Positions 1 through 10,804 are shown, numbered from the stretch's first letter. The stretch is DNA of 64,000 nt from Gentiana macrophylla (GCA_026214975.1 JAOBSW010000774.1:25001-89000); one strand, 5' to 3'. Numbers and translations: made by a program. Notes: generated by a model not told the origin, from the letters alone.

Positions 1-600
1 CGTTAATTGATGATCTCGATTTTATTTGGTATAGCTACTCCCGAGAGGGTATGATGCGGGGGCGATGCGACAACGGTCGAGGCCGCTACATTTAGTAAGT
101 TATTTGATTTTCATTTTGAACCTAGAAATTACATTGTGAAAAAATATCTAATTTTATTCTTTGTCGTTAATTGATTATCTCGGTTATATTTGGTATAGAC
201 ACTCCCGAGCCTACGACAAAGTCCATTCACGGCACCATTCGAGGAATCGGTTGTGGAGCACGAGATAGATTTTAGTAAGTCTGTAGATATTTAAATTTGA
301 ACTAGAAATTACATTGTGAAAAACTATCGAACTCGAATTCCATATTGTTTATAAAGAGTTAATGTATATTGATTTTTGTATTATTAACATTTTAAAAATC
401 TAATTTTATTTTGTCGTTAATTGATTATCTCGATTATATTTGGTATAGACACTCCGGAGCCTACGACAGGAGCTGACATCGACACCATTCGGGGAATCGG
501 TTGAGGAGCCTCGGATCGATTCTAGTAAGTTTGTAGATTTTTAGTTTTGAAACTAGAAATTACATTGTGAAAAACCTCTAACTATGTTTTGTATTGAATA
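1..600. repeat. Triplicated exon-like module upstream of an Ulp1-like gene
   Basis: Three related segments begin near 1, 165 and 414. Each carries cgttaattgat, then an acceptor-like ttggtatag (slightly changed in the first), a 75-80 base stretch, a donor-like tagtaagt and a tail reading gaaattacattgtgaaaaa. In segments 2 and 3 the stretch between the splice-like signals is open in one frame and gives related peptides (TLPSLRQSP and TLRSLRQEL at the start). This looks like a small exon duplicated with its intron borders. It lies just before the MULE protease region. I infer a repeated exon of the same gene; a plain minisatellite is the alternative. Confidence 0.5.
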
Positions 601-712
601 TTGTTTATTTCTTTGGTCCAAGCTGATATTCAATTGGGGAAAGGAAAGGCGGATTATGCAAGCGACGGAAGATTGACAACCCGTCGGACTATTAACCAAC
701 CACGATATTTAC

Positions 713-1730
713 GTGATGGGTCGACGTTGTCGATCTGCGAGTGCTAGGAGATGGACATCGTTGATAAAATTTCCGCAAGAGTTGGAAGACCAATTTATCT
801 CTGAGTACGAACAAGAAGATCCACCCCAAATAGAGATTCCCACGGGCCTCACATTTGGAGAACCAATGGGAGATCGGGCGGGCAAGGCATGGTTGACGTA
901 TCCATGAGAAGTATAAAGAGTTAGACCGAGAGGTATATTCTTGTGACTTACATTTTTCATATATCCGAAATTTTCATATGTCCGATTTAATTATATCTAA
1001 CTTCTTTTTGCATGCGTCCAAAGATATCGATGGGTTCCTGGACCTTATACGACGCCAAATGGAAGTATATCCGAATGCTTTGAACCGCATACGGCCATCG
1101 CCTTCTACGAATTATCCTCATTTTGCGGTCGGTCATATAGATCGAGGAACGACGCACGACAAAAGCGTTTATTCCAAATCATTTGATTCAGTACGTCAAG
1201 CAATGGAATGAAAACACAGTGGTGTACATGCCCTGGGCTATATATCCTGGTCACTGGGCTGCTGTCGAAGTGTCTATTCCCCGCTGGAAGCTTAGAGTGT
1301 ATGATTGTCTGATCGGGGATAACTATAAGGATAGGGAATATGTGAAGGATTATATAAGAGCATTCGGTGTTTCGTTGAGGAGAGTGTTTGAGTTGGATGA
1401 TCGTTTACGTAACCTCCCACAAATGCTTGATCCAGCGAAGCCTCCTATTGTGGTCAAAGCAGCGACGGCTAAATACGTACCACAAATGCCAATCCCGTAA
1501 GTGTTATAAATTTCAAACTATTTATAATAATATATCGTATACATTATTTTCTTATCATTTGATTAATCAAAATTTACATTATGTACATGGGTGACTGTGG
1601 GGTATACACTGTCAAGTTCATCGAGCATTTGCTGCACAAAGAAAATTTTTCATTGATCACACCTGATAATATGTTGTTGTTAAGAGATAAAATGTGTGTG
1701 CAGTTGTTTCATCAGTACATAGATCTTTAG
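713..1730 (+). pseudogene. Ulp1-like cysteine protease (C48) of a MULE, C-terminal part
   Basis: The reading frame at 978-1500 and the exon from about 1590 to the TAG at 1728-1730 match the C-terminal catalytic half of plant transposon Ulp1-like proteases. The triad is visible: His in GHWAAVEV, Asp in RVYDCLIGD and Cys in GDCGVYTVKF. Ulp1 proteases cleave SUMO-type conjugates; the role of the transposon versions is unknown. The reading switches frame near 1190, so the copy is damaged. A donor gtaagt sits at 1497, but the expected AG before GDCGVY is missing (acatg followed by ggtgac). The segment 713-960 probably belongs to the preceding exon but is not clearly readable. Confidence 0.7.
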
Positions 1731-1899
1731 ATTTTTATGTATATTTTGGTGAATGTATAAGAACTTGTTGGTGTATAGTCACTTGACATTTTGTTTGTTT
1801 TATCTTAACTTATGGCGTTGTAATATTTATATTATAAATTTTGTTAGCTTTTTATATTATCAATTTTTATTCCTGTTGTTTAAAAGAGCCAATATGTTT

Positions 1900-2122
1900 C
1901 ACCTAAAAAAAAAAAATATAGTTGGATTGCATAAGTTAAAAAACAAGTCACATTGCTCAATTCCTACTTTCCCACACACTTTCTGCTTCACTTCATCCAA
2001 CGTCATATCAGTTTTTACACGAATCAAATAAAATTTTCCTTTTCTATAAGACCATTTGTCGCATCCTTGCTTGTATATCCACTCTCCACCAAATTCAAAC
2101 TTAACGGACACAATGTTGTTAT
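1900..2122 (-). pseudogene. mudrA: mudrA first coding exon fragment (PB1-like N-terminal domain)
   Basis: The minus strand gives SVKFEFGGEWIYK, DKWSYRKGKFYLIRVKTD and LDEVKQKV. This is the N-terminal domain found at the start of many plant MuDR-type transposases. It closely resembles the minus-strand exon at 38450-38625 in copy B. Both begin after a cag acceptor with ataacaaca. Here the frame runs into an A-rich stretch and ends, and the DNA-binding, catalytic and SWIM parts are absent. This is the stump left by the internal deletion in copy A. Confidence 0.8.
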
Positions 2123-2239
2123 CTGTGAAAGAATTATAGATTTACATCAGTATACAGTGGAGATATGAATATAAAATAATATATAAACAATTAATATATT
2201 GTCATCATATTGTCAGTGTGATACACATATATATGTAAT

Positions 2240-2640
2240 AACTACAAGTGCATATATGTAAGAGAGTAGTGTTTTTACCAACGTCATAGAGTACTTGATG
2301 ATGACGAGGGAGAACGGATGCCGGACGGAGCCGCGAAGTAACTTATATTTTCAATCTAAGGGTGCCTCACTTCCGGTGAGGATTTACCAGTCTTTCAGAG
2401 CAGGAAAGATGCTCTGTTGAGCGAGACCTAATGAAATTTTCTACGAGCTACCTACCAGAGCCCCAATACAAAGCCTGGAGATTAGGCATGACCACAATGG
2501 ATCGGAAGGAATCGAAAACACCCTAGGGAAAGCATGCAATTCTAAGAACCTCATCAGGCCGAGGCGTACCATGGAATTCAGTTCGAGATATTCGTTCTTG
2601 TATTTTCAAACGACATTAATTTGTCGTTTGTTTCAATTTT
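2240..2640 (+). repeat. MULE right terminal arm, copy A
   Basis: This matches 39100-39480 in the same orientation and 26393-26740 in reverse. Shared landmarks are a cgtcatagagtacttgatga-type start, ggatgcctcacttccgg-type text, tacgagctacctacc, caatacaaagcctggagatt, and ggcgtaccat near the outer side. Just outside lies an aaacgacattaatttgtcgttt palindrome, also present at 39445-39470. The arm carries the 5' region of the minus-strand mudrA gene. Confidence 0.8.
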
Positions 2641-3440
2641 TGAATTCACATTCTTTTTACCCATAATTTCAAAGGATGTTCTCATACTATAACAAAATAC
2701 GTAATTCAAAAACCATATATTTGAATTTAATTTTCATCTTCCACTACAACAACAACACAATCAACTTTGTACCAAACCAATAAAACACATTCGGTAAACA
2801 AGTTTCGTTTATTACTACAAACAATCACATTGACATCAACCAAAATATTTTTCTATCCTTATCCAAATATTTCATCACAATATATCAATCAAAATAAAAT
2901 GTATCATTGACTACCCTAATTATCCAACGAATGTCAATTCCATTATCGAAATATATAATCAAAATTAATCATTTCTCTAGCTTTGAAAATGCATAATTTA
3001 CACTACGCTAAAAATCAAAAATTTATAACATTAACAATATTAATAAAAATCGAAAATTAATAACATTAATAAAAAGTCGAAATTTTTTAACATTAAAAAA
3101 ATTCGAAAATGCACATACTACACTATGCTAAAAATCGAAAATTTATAACATTAATGAAAATCGAAAATTCATATGAATAAATAACAATAAAAACAAACAC
3201 AATAAATATATTTATTCAAACTTAAATAAATGCTTACCCATTTTGTTTAAAAATACAACTCGGTGAAATAAAACAACGCAATTTCAAAAAGACAAATATG
3301 GTTTGTTTTGTTTTTTTTTTTGGGTATCAATTGTGTAGCAATGGTGATTTTTTTGGAACCAATGGTGAATTTTTGTGTGATGAAAGCGGTGAAGACAAGA
3401 GTAGGTGAAGAGAGTAAATAAGGCATTGATAAGGGTTTTG
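2641..3440. other. AT-rich MULE subterminal region, no gene seen
   Basis: This stretch is strongly AT-rich, with short repeated words such as aaaaatcgaaaatttata at several places. It aligns piecewise with 39481-40235 of copy B through caacgaatg followed by attatcgaa, and through tgcttacccatttt followed by gtttaaa. I see no coding region. The reading frames around 3284-3617 are produced by the motif array and do not look like genes. Confidence 0.6.
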
Positions 3441-3735
3441 CAAAGGTGCGTTACCGTCAAATTGGGGAAAACCGTCCAAATATGGACGGTGCTTCTTTTT
3501 AGTCTGAAGAGACCATGTGATAGCGTCCAAATTGGGATGGTTTCGAGATATTTTGGACAAAATGGGCGTAAACCGTCCAAATGTGGGACACACCGTCCAA
3601 AAATGGGCGAAATTTAAATAATTTGGACGGTTTTAAATCCATTTTGAACATTCAATATATTTGGACGAATTTTATCCAAATTTGGAGGGTTTTGATTGAA
3701 TTTGGACGATTTCATCCAAATTTGGACGGTGAACA
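3441..3735. repeat. Array of GTCCAAAT / ATTTGGAC words in MULE copy A
   Basis: About a dozen copies of gtccaaat or its reverse complement atttggac lie in under 300 bases. Some pair into full palindromes such as ccgtccaaatatggacgg and atccaaatttggac. Spacing is irregular, so this is not a simple tandem repeat. It sits downstream of the conserved tgcttaccca landmark, where copy B carries a different palindromic array (40235-40410). I infer a cluster of protein-binding sites in the element end. Confidence 0.8.
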
Positions 3736-3806
3736 CGAAAAATAATGTCGAATCATCCGACCTAAAAATAAATGTCGAGAGGTTAAAAGGGCATGATTTT
3801 CCAATT

Positions 3807-4021
3807 TCTCGTAAAATACAAGTGTTTCAGAAAAGAGGGATCTTATATGAATGATCCCACACCAATACTTCATTCTCTTTAGATAGGAATTACATAGAGT
3901 GGAGTCCAAGAAACAATTAAACATAAAAGACAACTTCAACCTTAGAATGACTAAACCCTAGCCGACACCACACAACCCTAGCCGACATTATCATTATTTT
4001 ATTACATCATATTTTCCAACA
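3807..4021 (-). repeat. 3' LTR of Copia-1
   Basis: Direct repeat of 8219-8433. Two bases of the TGTTG-type outer end are changed here, and the TATA-like tttatata of the other LTR reads tttagata. The sequence next to it inside the element is the polypurine tract. Confidence 0.93.
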
Positions 4022-4032
4022 CTCCCCCTTAA
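4022..4032 (-). other. Polypurine tract of Copia-1
   Basis: The plus strand reads ctcccccttaa immediately after the LTR end, so the minus strand reads ttaagggggag just before the 3' LTR. This is the usual primer site for second-strand synthesis. Confidence 0.85.
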
Positions 4033-4749
4033 GTTGGAACATACATGTCATACACACCCAACTTGCTACGTATACTCTTGAGACGACTTCCGAACAAAGC
4101 TTTAGTGAGAACATCAGCTAATTGATCTCCTGAGCGAACAAACGGTGTGCAAGTCTCTTCTGATAGAATCTTCTCACGAACAAAGTGACAGTCCACCTCA
4201 ATATGTTTAGTCCTCTCGTGAAAAACATGATTAGGCGCGCAATGTACAGAGCGACTTGATTATCACAATAGAGGGGATCGGCCCATCGGTCTCATACCTA
4301 TCTCTTTCAAGAAGTACTGATCCAAGTCACTCACTACACGTATGAGCCATGGCTCGATATTCGAAACCGCGACTTGACACAGCTCTACTGTTGCTCTTAC
4401 TCTTCCACGAAATAAAATTACCTCCCAAAAAGTACAATAACCTGTGGTGGATTTCTATCGGACGGTGATCATTAATCTGCATCTGTGTATCCTTCCACTC
4501 TAATATGCCCATTTGGTCGGTATATAATTCCAAGCCCGGGGGCTTGCTTCAAATGTGAACAATACGCAAGACTGCTTCCCAATGAGGCTTTCTTGGACAC
4601 TCCAAGAATTGACTAACCACACTTACTGAATATGCAATATCTGGTCTGGTAATCGTCAAGTAGTTAAGTTTTCCAACCAGTCTTTTATATGCACCGGGTG
4701 ATTCAAACTCCTCACGCATATCTTTCAACAACTTTTGATTAGGGTCCAT
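4030..4749 (-). pseudogene. Copia-1 RNase H domain
   Basis: Minus-strand fragments match the Copia RNase H region: KLNYLTITRPDIAYSVSVVS and EYRAMA are clear, and an FLGGN-FISWKSK stretch lies between them. The frame changes several times between 4320 and 4750, and a stop falls after LELDR at the end of the RT segment. The enzyme would remove RNA from the RNA-DNA hybrid during replication. Active-site residues cannot be assigned confidently because of the frameshifts. Confidence 0.75.
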
Positions 4750-4757
4750 CGGTGTAT

Positions 4758-5504
4758 CTACCGGTCTAGCTCAAGCATCCCTGTTTCAGTCAAGAGGTCA
4801 GTAACATACTTCCGCTGACTCAAAATAATGCCTTTTTCTGAACGAGCAACTTCAATTCCAAGGAAGTAACGAAGTTTCCCAAGGTCCTTGGTGTGAAATT
4901 TCTGACCCAAAAACTCCTTTAATCTCGTAATACCATCCAAATCACTTCCTGTAATAACAATGTCATCCACATATACAACAAGAAATATATATCCTGAACT
5001 TGTACGTAAATGAAACACAGAGTAATCAGTTCGACATTGTTTCAGACCAAAGAACTTAACCATCTCAGAAAATTTTCCAAACCAAGCCCGTGGAGACTGT
5101 TTCAAGCCATACAACGCCTTCTTCAATTTACATACTAGGTTACGCTCCCCCTGAGCAACGAACCCAGGTGGTTGCTCCATATAAACCTCCTCACGTAGGT
5201 CACCATGCAAGAAGGCGTTCTTCATGTCTAACTGATACAAGGGCCAACCATGAACTGCAGCCAAAGAGATTAAAATACGAATAGAAGGCATTTTGGCAAC
5301 AGGGGAAAAAGTCTCATCATAATCAACTCCATAGGTTTGTGTGTAGCCTTTTGCTACTAACCTTGCCTTTAGGCGCTCAACCGACCCAGTAGGACTCATT
5401 TTAACTGTATATACCCAACGACAACCAATAATAGTCTTACCGGTGGAGGAGGGAACAAGTTCCCAAGTACCATTATTGTGCAAAGCCTCCATCTCCTCCT
5501 TCAT
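4758..5504 (-). pseudogene. Copia-1 reverse transcriptase
   Basis: A 248-codon open segment covers most of the Copia RT domain. Landmarks in order are NGTWELVP, GCRWVYTVK, RLKARLVAKGYTQ, FSPVAKM, LDMKNAFLHGDL, LYGLKQSPRAW, the catalytic VVYVDDI, and DLGKLRYFLGIEV. The YVDD motif is intact and no stop lies inside, so this is the best kept part of the element. It is still part of a broken polyprotein, because the flanking integrase and RNase H regions are disrupted. The residues follow the Copia rather than the Gypsy consensus. Confidence 0.92.
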
Positions 5505-5720
5505 AGCTGCGTCAGTCGATGATCAGACAAGGCCTCCTGCAAAGTCTTAAGGATAGATACAGACGCTAAAATTGTGACAAAGCATGTATAAGCAGGAGAT
5601 AAGTGTTGTAAGGAAACAAAATTACTAATGGGATGTTGAGTAACACAAGACTGTTTGACTTACGGATGACAATGGGGACGGTCATCCACGAGTTCCCCAA
5701 ACTCGGAAGGGTTAATCCAG

Positions 5721-6878
5721 TCACGGAGTGCATGGATAGAAACGCGTTGACGAGTAAACTTGAGTAATAGGTGGTCGGCCAATAATTTGTGGTAACTCCC
5801 AGAAGTGCTGTAAGGGAAAATTTTCAGGAGGTAAAGGTTCCATCACTGGATCAAGGAAGGAAACGTCTGATAGTGGAGAAGAAAAATAGGCTGACTGTTC
5901 ATCGAAGGTGACATTAGCCGAAACAAAGTATCGGTGAAGTGTAGGATTATAACAACGATAGCTTTTTTGTGTACGAGAATACCCCAGGAAAACACACTTA
6001 GTAGCCCGAGGATCAAATTTATCAAAGCCAGGCCTTAAGTTTTGAACATAGTAGACACACCCGAATATTTTTGGTGAGACCGGAAAGGGAGACTCCGAGG
6101 GAAAAAGGATGGAAAACGGTGAATTACCTTCTAAATTTCTTGTAGGCATACGATTAATTAAGTGACACGCAGTCAGAACAGCATCTCCCCAAAAATATTT
6201 AGGAACATTCGTATGGATCATTAAGGTACGAGCAACGTCGATTAGATGACAATTTTTTCTTTCTGCCACGCCATTTTGTTGTGGAGTGTGGGGACAAGAT
6301 GACTGATGAATAATACCCTACTCAGATAGAAATCGAGAAAATTGGTGTATATATTCTTTGGCATTATCAGATCGAAAAATCCGAACACGATGATTAAACT
6401 GAGTTTTAACCTCTTGATGGAATAAATTAAAACAAGATATAATTTCAGTACGAGATTTAAATAAATAAAGCCAAGTCATACGAGAACAATCAAGCACAAA
6501 TATAACAAAATAACGAAATTTATTGGAAGGGATATGGAAAGGGCCCCAAACATCTGAGTGAACAAGTTCAAATGGAGTTGATCTCCTATGACTACTAACT
6601 TTAAAAGAGGATCGCTGGTGCTTACCAAGCTGACAAGACTCACATGACAAGGACTCAATATTATTAATGCCTTCAATTTGGCGTTTCAAAATAGACAGGG
6701 ATGGGTGGCCCAACCGACAATGCCACTCAAAGGGAGACAAATTTGTGTGAAAAGCGATAGGTGAAATAATGGAATCGTCAAAGTGATAGAGTCCTCCACT
6801 CTCATGACCCGTACCAATCCTCTCTTCGTCCCGGAGATCTGTAAAATACACGAATGAGGAAAGAATGTTATTGAGCAA
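5721..6878 (-). pseudogene. Copia-1 GAG-pre-integrase and integrase
   Basis: The segment opens with WHCRLGHPS and CESCQLGKH, the His/Cys zinc region before Copia integrases. The catalytic core follows: first Asp in LVHSDVWGPF, second in RIFRSDNAKEY, and Glu in MAERKNCHLIDVART. Later landmarks are KCVFLGYSRTQKSYRCY. A break near 6270-6320 separates the second Asp from the Glu-containing part, so the core is not continuous. The enzyme would insert the DNA copy into the host chromosome. Confidence 0.9.
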
Positions 6879-7015
6879 TTAAGATCTTTTGTCATTTTAC
6901 TAATGGATAAAAGATTAAAGGGAAATTCAGGAACATGTAACGTGGATGGAAGGTGAATACTAGGAGTAAGATATGCGTTACCGATCATCGACAACCGTAG
7001 AAGAAGAACCATTGG

Positions 7016-7246
7016 CTAAAGTAACACATTTAGGGTTTGTGATTTGTTATAGTGAGAAAAGGGTTGGATCGAACCGGTCATGTGTTGATGGCTCGAATCG
7101 AGAATCCACACAGACTTTTCTTGGTCAATAAGCGGGGCGAAGAGGCCTTGTCTCGATTGCACCAGATTTTGCTGCGGCTTGAGAGGTCGCTCCGAATTCA
7201 CGGAATTTACGGACTTTTGCTCTTCAACATCTTGAGAGGACGCCAC
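7016..7246 (-). pseudogene. Copia-1 aspartic protease, active site damaged
   Basis: SVWILDSSHQHMTG is recognisable as the Copia protease start, which normally carries Asp-Ser-Gly. Here the Gly is lost (DSS) and the next residues are shifted. Upstream lies text rich in Ser, Gln and Glu. The domain would process the polyprotein. It is followed on the minus strand, after a frame change, by text leading to the integrase zinc region. Confidence 0.75.
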
Positions 7247-7249
7247 GCC

Positions 7250-8076
7250 TTGATTTGCATTTCCGACAGGCTTACCATGTAGGTCCCATCAATTGTCAAT
7301 GTTGTGGTTGGTGTGGCCACAATGATCACATCGCGACCGATCCATGACCGTAACGGCCTCCCGATTAGAACGACCACCTCGGTATCCTCTTCCACCCCGC
7401 CACCACGATAACTTAGGGTGGAGGCGCTAATCTGATTTTTCTTCCATAACATCAAAGCGATTTTCATTCGCGCCTTGGCTCGATCTGGGCTCGTTGGAGC
7501 CTCGAAAATACTTCCGGCCAGGGTTGGAAAGGCGTTCCTCCGAGTATTTGAGTCCTTACGGCTCGAATTCAGCCCGTAATCCAGATAAAAAACAAACCAC
7601 ATCCATGTCGGTTCGTTGTTTCTCCATTCGGCTCACATCGTCCGATAGTGGTTGGTAGAGATTGCGTTCTTCACAAGCGCTCATCACCTGCGAATAATAG
7701 GTTTCTAGGGTTTGACTAACCTGTTCCAAAGCGAAAATCTTGCCGGTATACCTCATAAATTCGTGATGATTATCCGATCCACGAATACAAGCTGTTTGAG
7801 CCGAGTCCACATGTCCTTGGCGCTATTGAGATCTGGCAGGCGTTGATCCGATATTTTGCTCAACGCTACTCGCAGAATAAGAGACATAATTTGGGCATCA
7901 TCTTGCTTCCAAAACTCGTTTCTCGGATCATCCTTCTCCTGTTTGTCTTGGAGAAGATGATGATCCATGGTTCTTCCTGTTAAATAGATCTCCACTGATC
8001 GGGACCACAGAGTATAGTTTTTCCCGTTCAACTTAACTGACGTAATAGACGGTATTGAAGCCGAAGGGCCGAACAA
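7250..8076 (-). pseudogene. Copia-1 Gag
   Basis: Gag starts with SITSVKLNGKNYTLWSRSVE and continues with ISDQRLPDLNSAKDMWTRL, the Copia Gag N-terminal domain. A second segment holds the middle of Gag (MRYTGKIFALEQ, LETYYSQVMSA, VCFLSGLRAEF). The nucleic-acid-binding knuckle follows in another frame as CDHCGHTNHNIDN, but its last Cys codon position reads TGA. At least two frameshifts and this stop break the protein, which would form the capsid-like particle. Confidence 0.85.
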
Positions 8077-8205
8077 ACTGAGAGTAGGATTTTCCGACGA
8101 CTTTTTCTACATGTTGGGTACTTTTGACATGGTGCGGTTGAACTGTTTCTTTTTCTAATTTTCAGTTTTTTTTAGACAGAAAAGAAAGGGCGAAGGGAAT
8201 TTGAT

Positions 8206-8218
8206 GGCTCCGATACCA
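8206..8218 (-). other. tRNA primer binding site of Copia-1
   Basis: The minus strand reads tggtatcggagcc directly after the 5' LTR. It resembles the common plant Copia site complementary to the 3' end of initiator Met tRNA (tggtatcagagc), with one change. Confidence 0.85.
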
Positions 8219-8433
8219 TGTTGTAAAATACAAGGGTTTCAGAAAAGAGGGATCTTATATGAATGATCCCACACCAATACTTCATTCTCTTTATATAGGA
8301 ATTACATAGAGCAGATTCCAAGAAACAATTAAACATAAAAGACAACTTCACCCTTAGAATGACTAAACCCTAGCCGACACCACACAACCCTAGCCGACAT
8401 TATCATTATTTTATTACATCATATTTTCCAACA
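8219..8433 (-). repeat. 5' LTR of Copia-1
   Basis: Direct repeat of 3807-4021, with intact TGTTG...CAACA ends. On the minus strand a tatataaag-like TATA box lies near 8290-8299 and is lost in the other LTR. Confidence 0.93.
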
Positions 8434-8947
8434 ATTTTAAAGTGAAGTGTCGGATGAAATGATCAGAATCACACAATTTAAATACAGAATGAAACTGTGC
8501 GGTTGTGAGTGCTCCACAAGATGTCTTCACACGTGTGGGGACACCACACAAATATTTCCCGTGGGTGACATTTAATTGTGCACCAAGAAAAAAAACCTCG
8601 TACATACGTAATATGCGATTTATTTTAAAAAGATGTTTCGTTTCACATAAATATGATTAATAAGTATTTTCGAGTATTCCTCTCGAGAACGGGGAATGTT
8701 TATTTTAAACAATGACTAGTTTAATGAAACTAGAGACCCTAAAGAAATGAAGTGATGATGCTATCTAGATGGTTTCCATGTGTGGCTGTCTATATGCCTT
8801 TTATAGGCGAAATATGTCTAATTTGAGTTGATGTAAGGACAACATACACCACTTTCGGATGTAAAGTTGTGTTTAGCTTAAGGGGCGTTCCTCTTAATCC
8901 CCATGATTGAGCGCTACCCCCCAACCCCTGATAAAAGATAGTGCATC
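8434..8947. other. Unassigned spacer
   Basis: No readable gene or recognised repeat. It could be the outer part of MULE copy A or older host sequence; I found no convincing match to the flank left of Copia-1. Confidence 0.4.
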
Positions 8948-10804
8948 TGTAACGTCCCGCTTCTGGATACCGAGTCCTTATCTGAAAACGAAACGCTCGG
9001 CACATATAATATTAAATAAATTCAATATATATGTAAGTCTCTACTACGTCGTATCGAGTTTAGCAAACGGAAGCTAAAAAGACTCGGCAAAACCTCATAA
9101 TTGCTACTAAGAATACAAACTCCAAACATACAAAAGATAGAAAGGTAACTTACAACAACGATATGAAGCTTACAACATACGATGTTCCAAAAGAAATATA
9201 CAACACTTGTCTTACAAACTTGAAATAAAAGTACAGCATAATCTAGTACAACATTTAATAGAAAGGTAAAAAGAAAGCATAATCGAACTCCTCAACGAGC
9301 TCAAGGCTAACATGTTCGTCTTCTCACCCCAAGAGCACTCAAAACAACATATGCAATTGAGGTAAGTACAAAGTACTTAGCAAGAGGAAGAAGCTAATAT
9401 ATAATTAAGTCTTACAATGAAAGATTCAAATTATTATTATTATTATTATTTTGTTACCTTTGTGAGACCGACTCAAACTCTAGGGTTCACTTCATGCTCA
9501 TCAACATGTTGTGACTAACTGTTTCTAGCTTAGCTTATCTCTGTTAAATCATCATTCATGGGCACTACGCATGGTGTTCACTCACCATGAAGTATCCGGG
9601 TGCAACATATTGGCGGATCACACCAATATCCACAGGGGAAAGCCCGATAGTGTACACGCTCGGCGGAGTCCCTCCGTACGGACTTACGGGGTGGTGTTTC
9701 TCCGTACGTAGGGTTCAAAGACTTACAAAGTTGTCCACTTTATCTGAACGCCCACACATACTCTTCCGACGGTCCCAAACTTCAACTCCCTTGAAGAGTA
9801 CATTCGGTGCCGGAACTAAATGCATCAGAAGCTTAATCGAGGCTTGTTCATGTTCATTTAATGTTATTAGATCAAGAAACAACATTTAAAACTCATACCA
9901 TAGCTTAAAACAACTTATTTATCAAAACAGGGGCAATGTGTGCACATTCCAGGGGAATGTGTGCACATTGGGCACAAAAGACATTCAGCCCGGCCAGTGT
10001 GTGCACATTCCAGAGTCTGTCCAACTACAACAGCATTCTGCCTCAGCAATGTGTGCACATTGATAGCCAATGTGCGCACATTGAGCGCAGAAAACTCCCT
10101 AAACTCGATTTTCTGCACTTTTTTCGATTTCTAACTCGTTCCCAACAGGTTTAACACCAAATACTCAACAAAACAACAGTAAAACAGGTATAAACATGCT
10201 ATAACTTATCATATAACAACAACAACAACTACTAAGTATGATTTCTAACCACAAATCATACCCAAAACTCAACCTTAGCATCACAAAACTATAATTATAC
10301 ATTAGGAATAGCCTCTTACCTTCTAGCAAGCAAACCAAGTGACACCACAAGAAGGACTGCAACACTCCTCAGCAAAACTTCAACCAAAACCTTTCAACTC
10401 TTGATGATCTTAGGATCAACAGCAAGCCCCTTCTCCTTGATTCCGTTTCTGCAACTCTTTCTGAAATCCGTTGAATAACTTGCGAGAATTTTGGAATAAT
10501 CTCCTTTTCTTTCTTTTCTGTTTTTTTTTCTCTGATGCCATAATCCGAACTATTGAAGGGAAATACAACTTCTCACAACTCCCAGGGAATAACTACTCTT
10601 TAATGGGATGTTATTTTTCCCCACATAAAACCTCCTTCCTTAATTGCTAAAAACTCCCCATAATTTCTCTTAAATTCCAATGATTCCATGTTTTTATTTT
10701 CTTTTCCTTTTAAATCTTAAATCTATAATTAATTAAACATAATATTCTTTTTCTTTCGTAAAAGACAATCTCCCGCTGCTTTTCCGAAAGGTCGGGATAT
10801 TACA
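8948..10804. mobile_element. Solo LTR, Gypsy-like (TGTAACGTCCCG ... ATATTACA)
   Basis: The segment starts TGTAACGTCCCG and ends GTCGGGATATTACA. These are imperfect inverted ends of the style seen in plant chromovirus (Tekay/Del) LTRs. The five bases before it are gcatc and those after it gcctc, one mismatch apart, as expected for an old target duplication. No primer site or coding region accompanies it, so it is best read as a solo LTR of 1857 bases. It contains an ATT microsatellite near 9428-9451 and a cluster of TGTGCACATT motifs. The lineage is an inference from the end sequence and length. Confidence 0.75.
9935..10085. repeat. Cluster of TGTGCACATT motifs inside the solo LTR
   Basis: tgtgcacatt occurs four times and tgcgcacatt once within about 150 bases, mostly as aatgtgtgcacatt. 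The core tgtgcaca is a perfect palindrome. Spacing is irregular. The cluster looks like repeated regulatory sites in the LTR. Confidence 0.8.

Larger units (their letters stand above)
1..3806. mobile_element. Mutator-like element copy A, right part, internally deleted
   Basis: Copy A holds, left to right, the end of an Ulp1-like gene on the plus strand, a fragment of a mudrA first exon on the minus strand, a terminal arm and an AT-rich subterminal region ending in a motif array. Each of these has a counterpart in copy B at 30400-31200 and 38450-40410. In copy B the two genes are about 4.7 kb apart, but here they nearly touch, so copy A has lost most of the transposase. Its left end lies outside the window. 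Its right end is not defined, because Copia-1 begins at 3807. Confidence 0.75.
3807..8433 (-). mobile_element. Copia-1: complete but inactive Ty1/Copia retrotransposon
   Basis: Two 215-base direct repeats bound the element: 8219-8433 is the 5' LTR and 3807-4021 the 3' LTR on the minus strand. The right copy has perfect inverted ends TGTTG and CAACA. A primer site for initiator Met tRNA lies directly inside the 5' LTR, and a polypurine tract directly inside the 3' LTR. Gag, protease, integrase, RT and RNase H follow in Copia order (integrase before RT). Stops and frameshifts occur in most domains. By eye the LTRs differ at roughly 8 of 215 positions. I could not find a clean target duplication. 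Confidence 0.93.

Noticed and set aside
3284..3617. Open frames on both strands, about 70-98 codons
   Set aside because: They follow the GTCCAAAT word array and match no protein family.
8201..8230. Met tRNA gene
   Set aside because: Only the 3'-end complement is present, next to an LTR, so it is a primer binding site; the same holds at 26137, 42871, 44584 and 53433. I saw no full tRNA gene in the window.
3797..8440. Five-base target duplication for Copia-1
   Set aside because: The flanks (caatt or tttct on the left, atttt on the right) do not match convincingly.
9915..10154. Cys/His-rich reading frames that look like small zinc-finger peptides
   Set aside because: The Cys-His pattern comes from the repeated tgtgcacatt motif inside an LTR.
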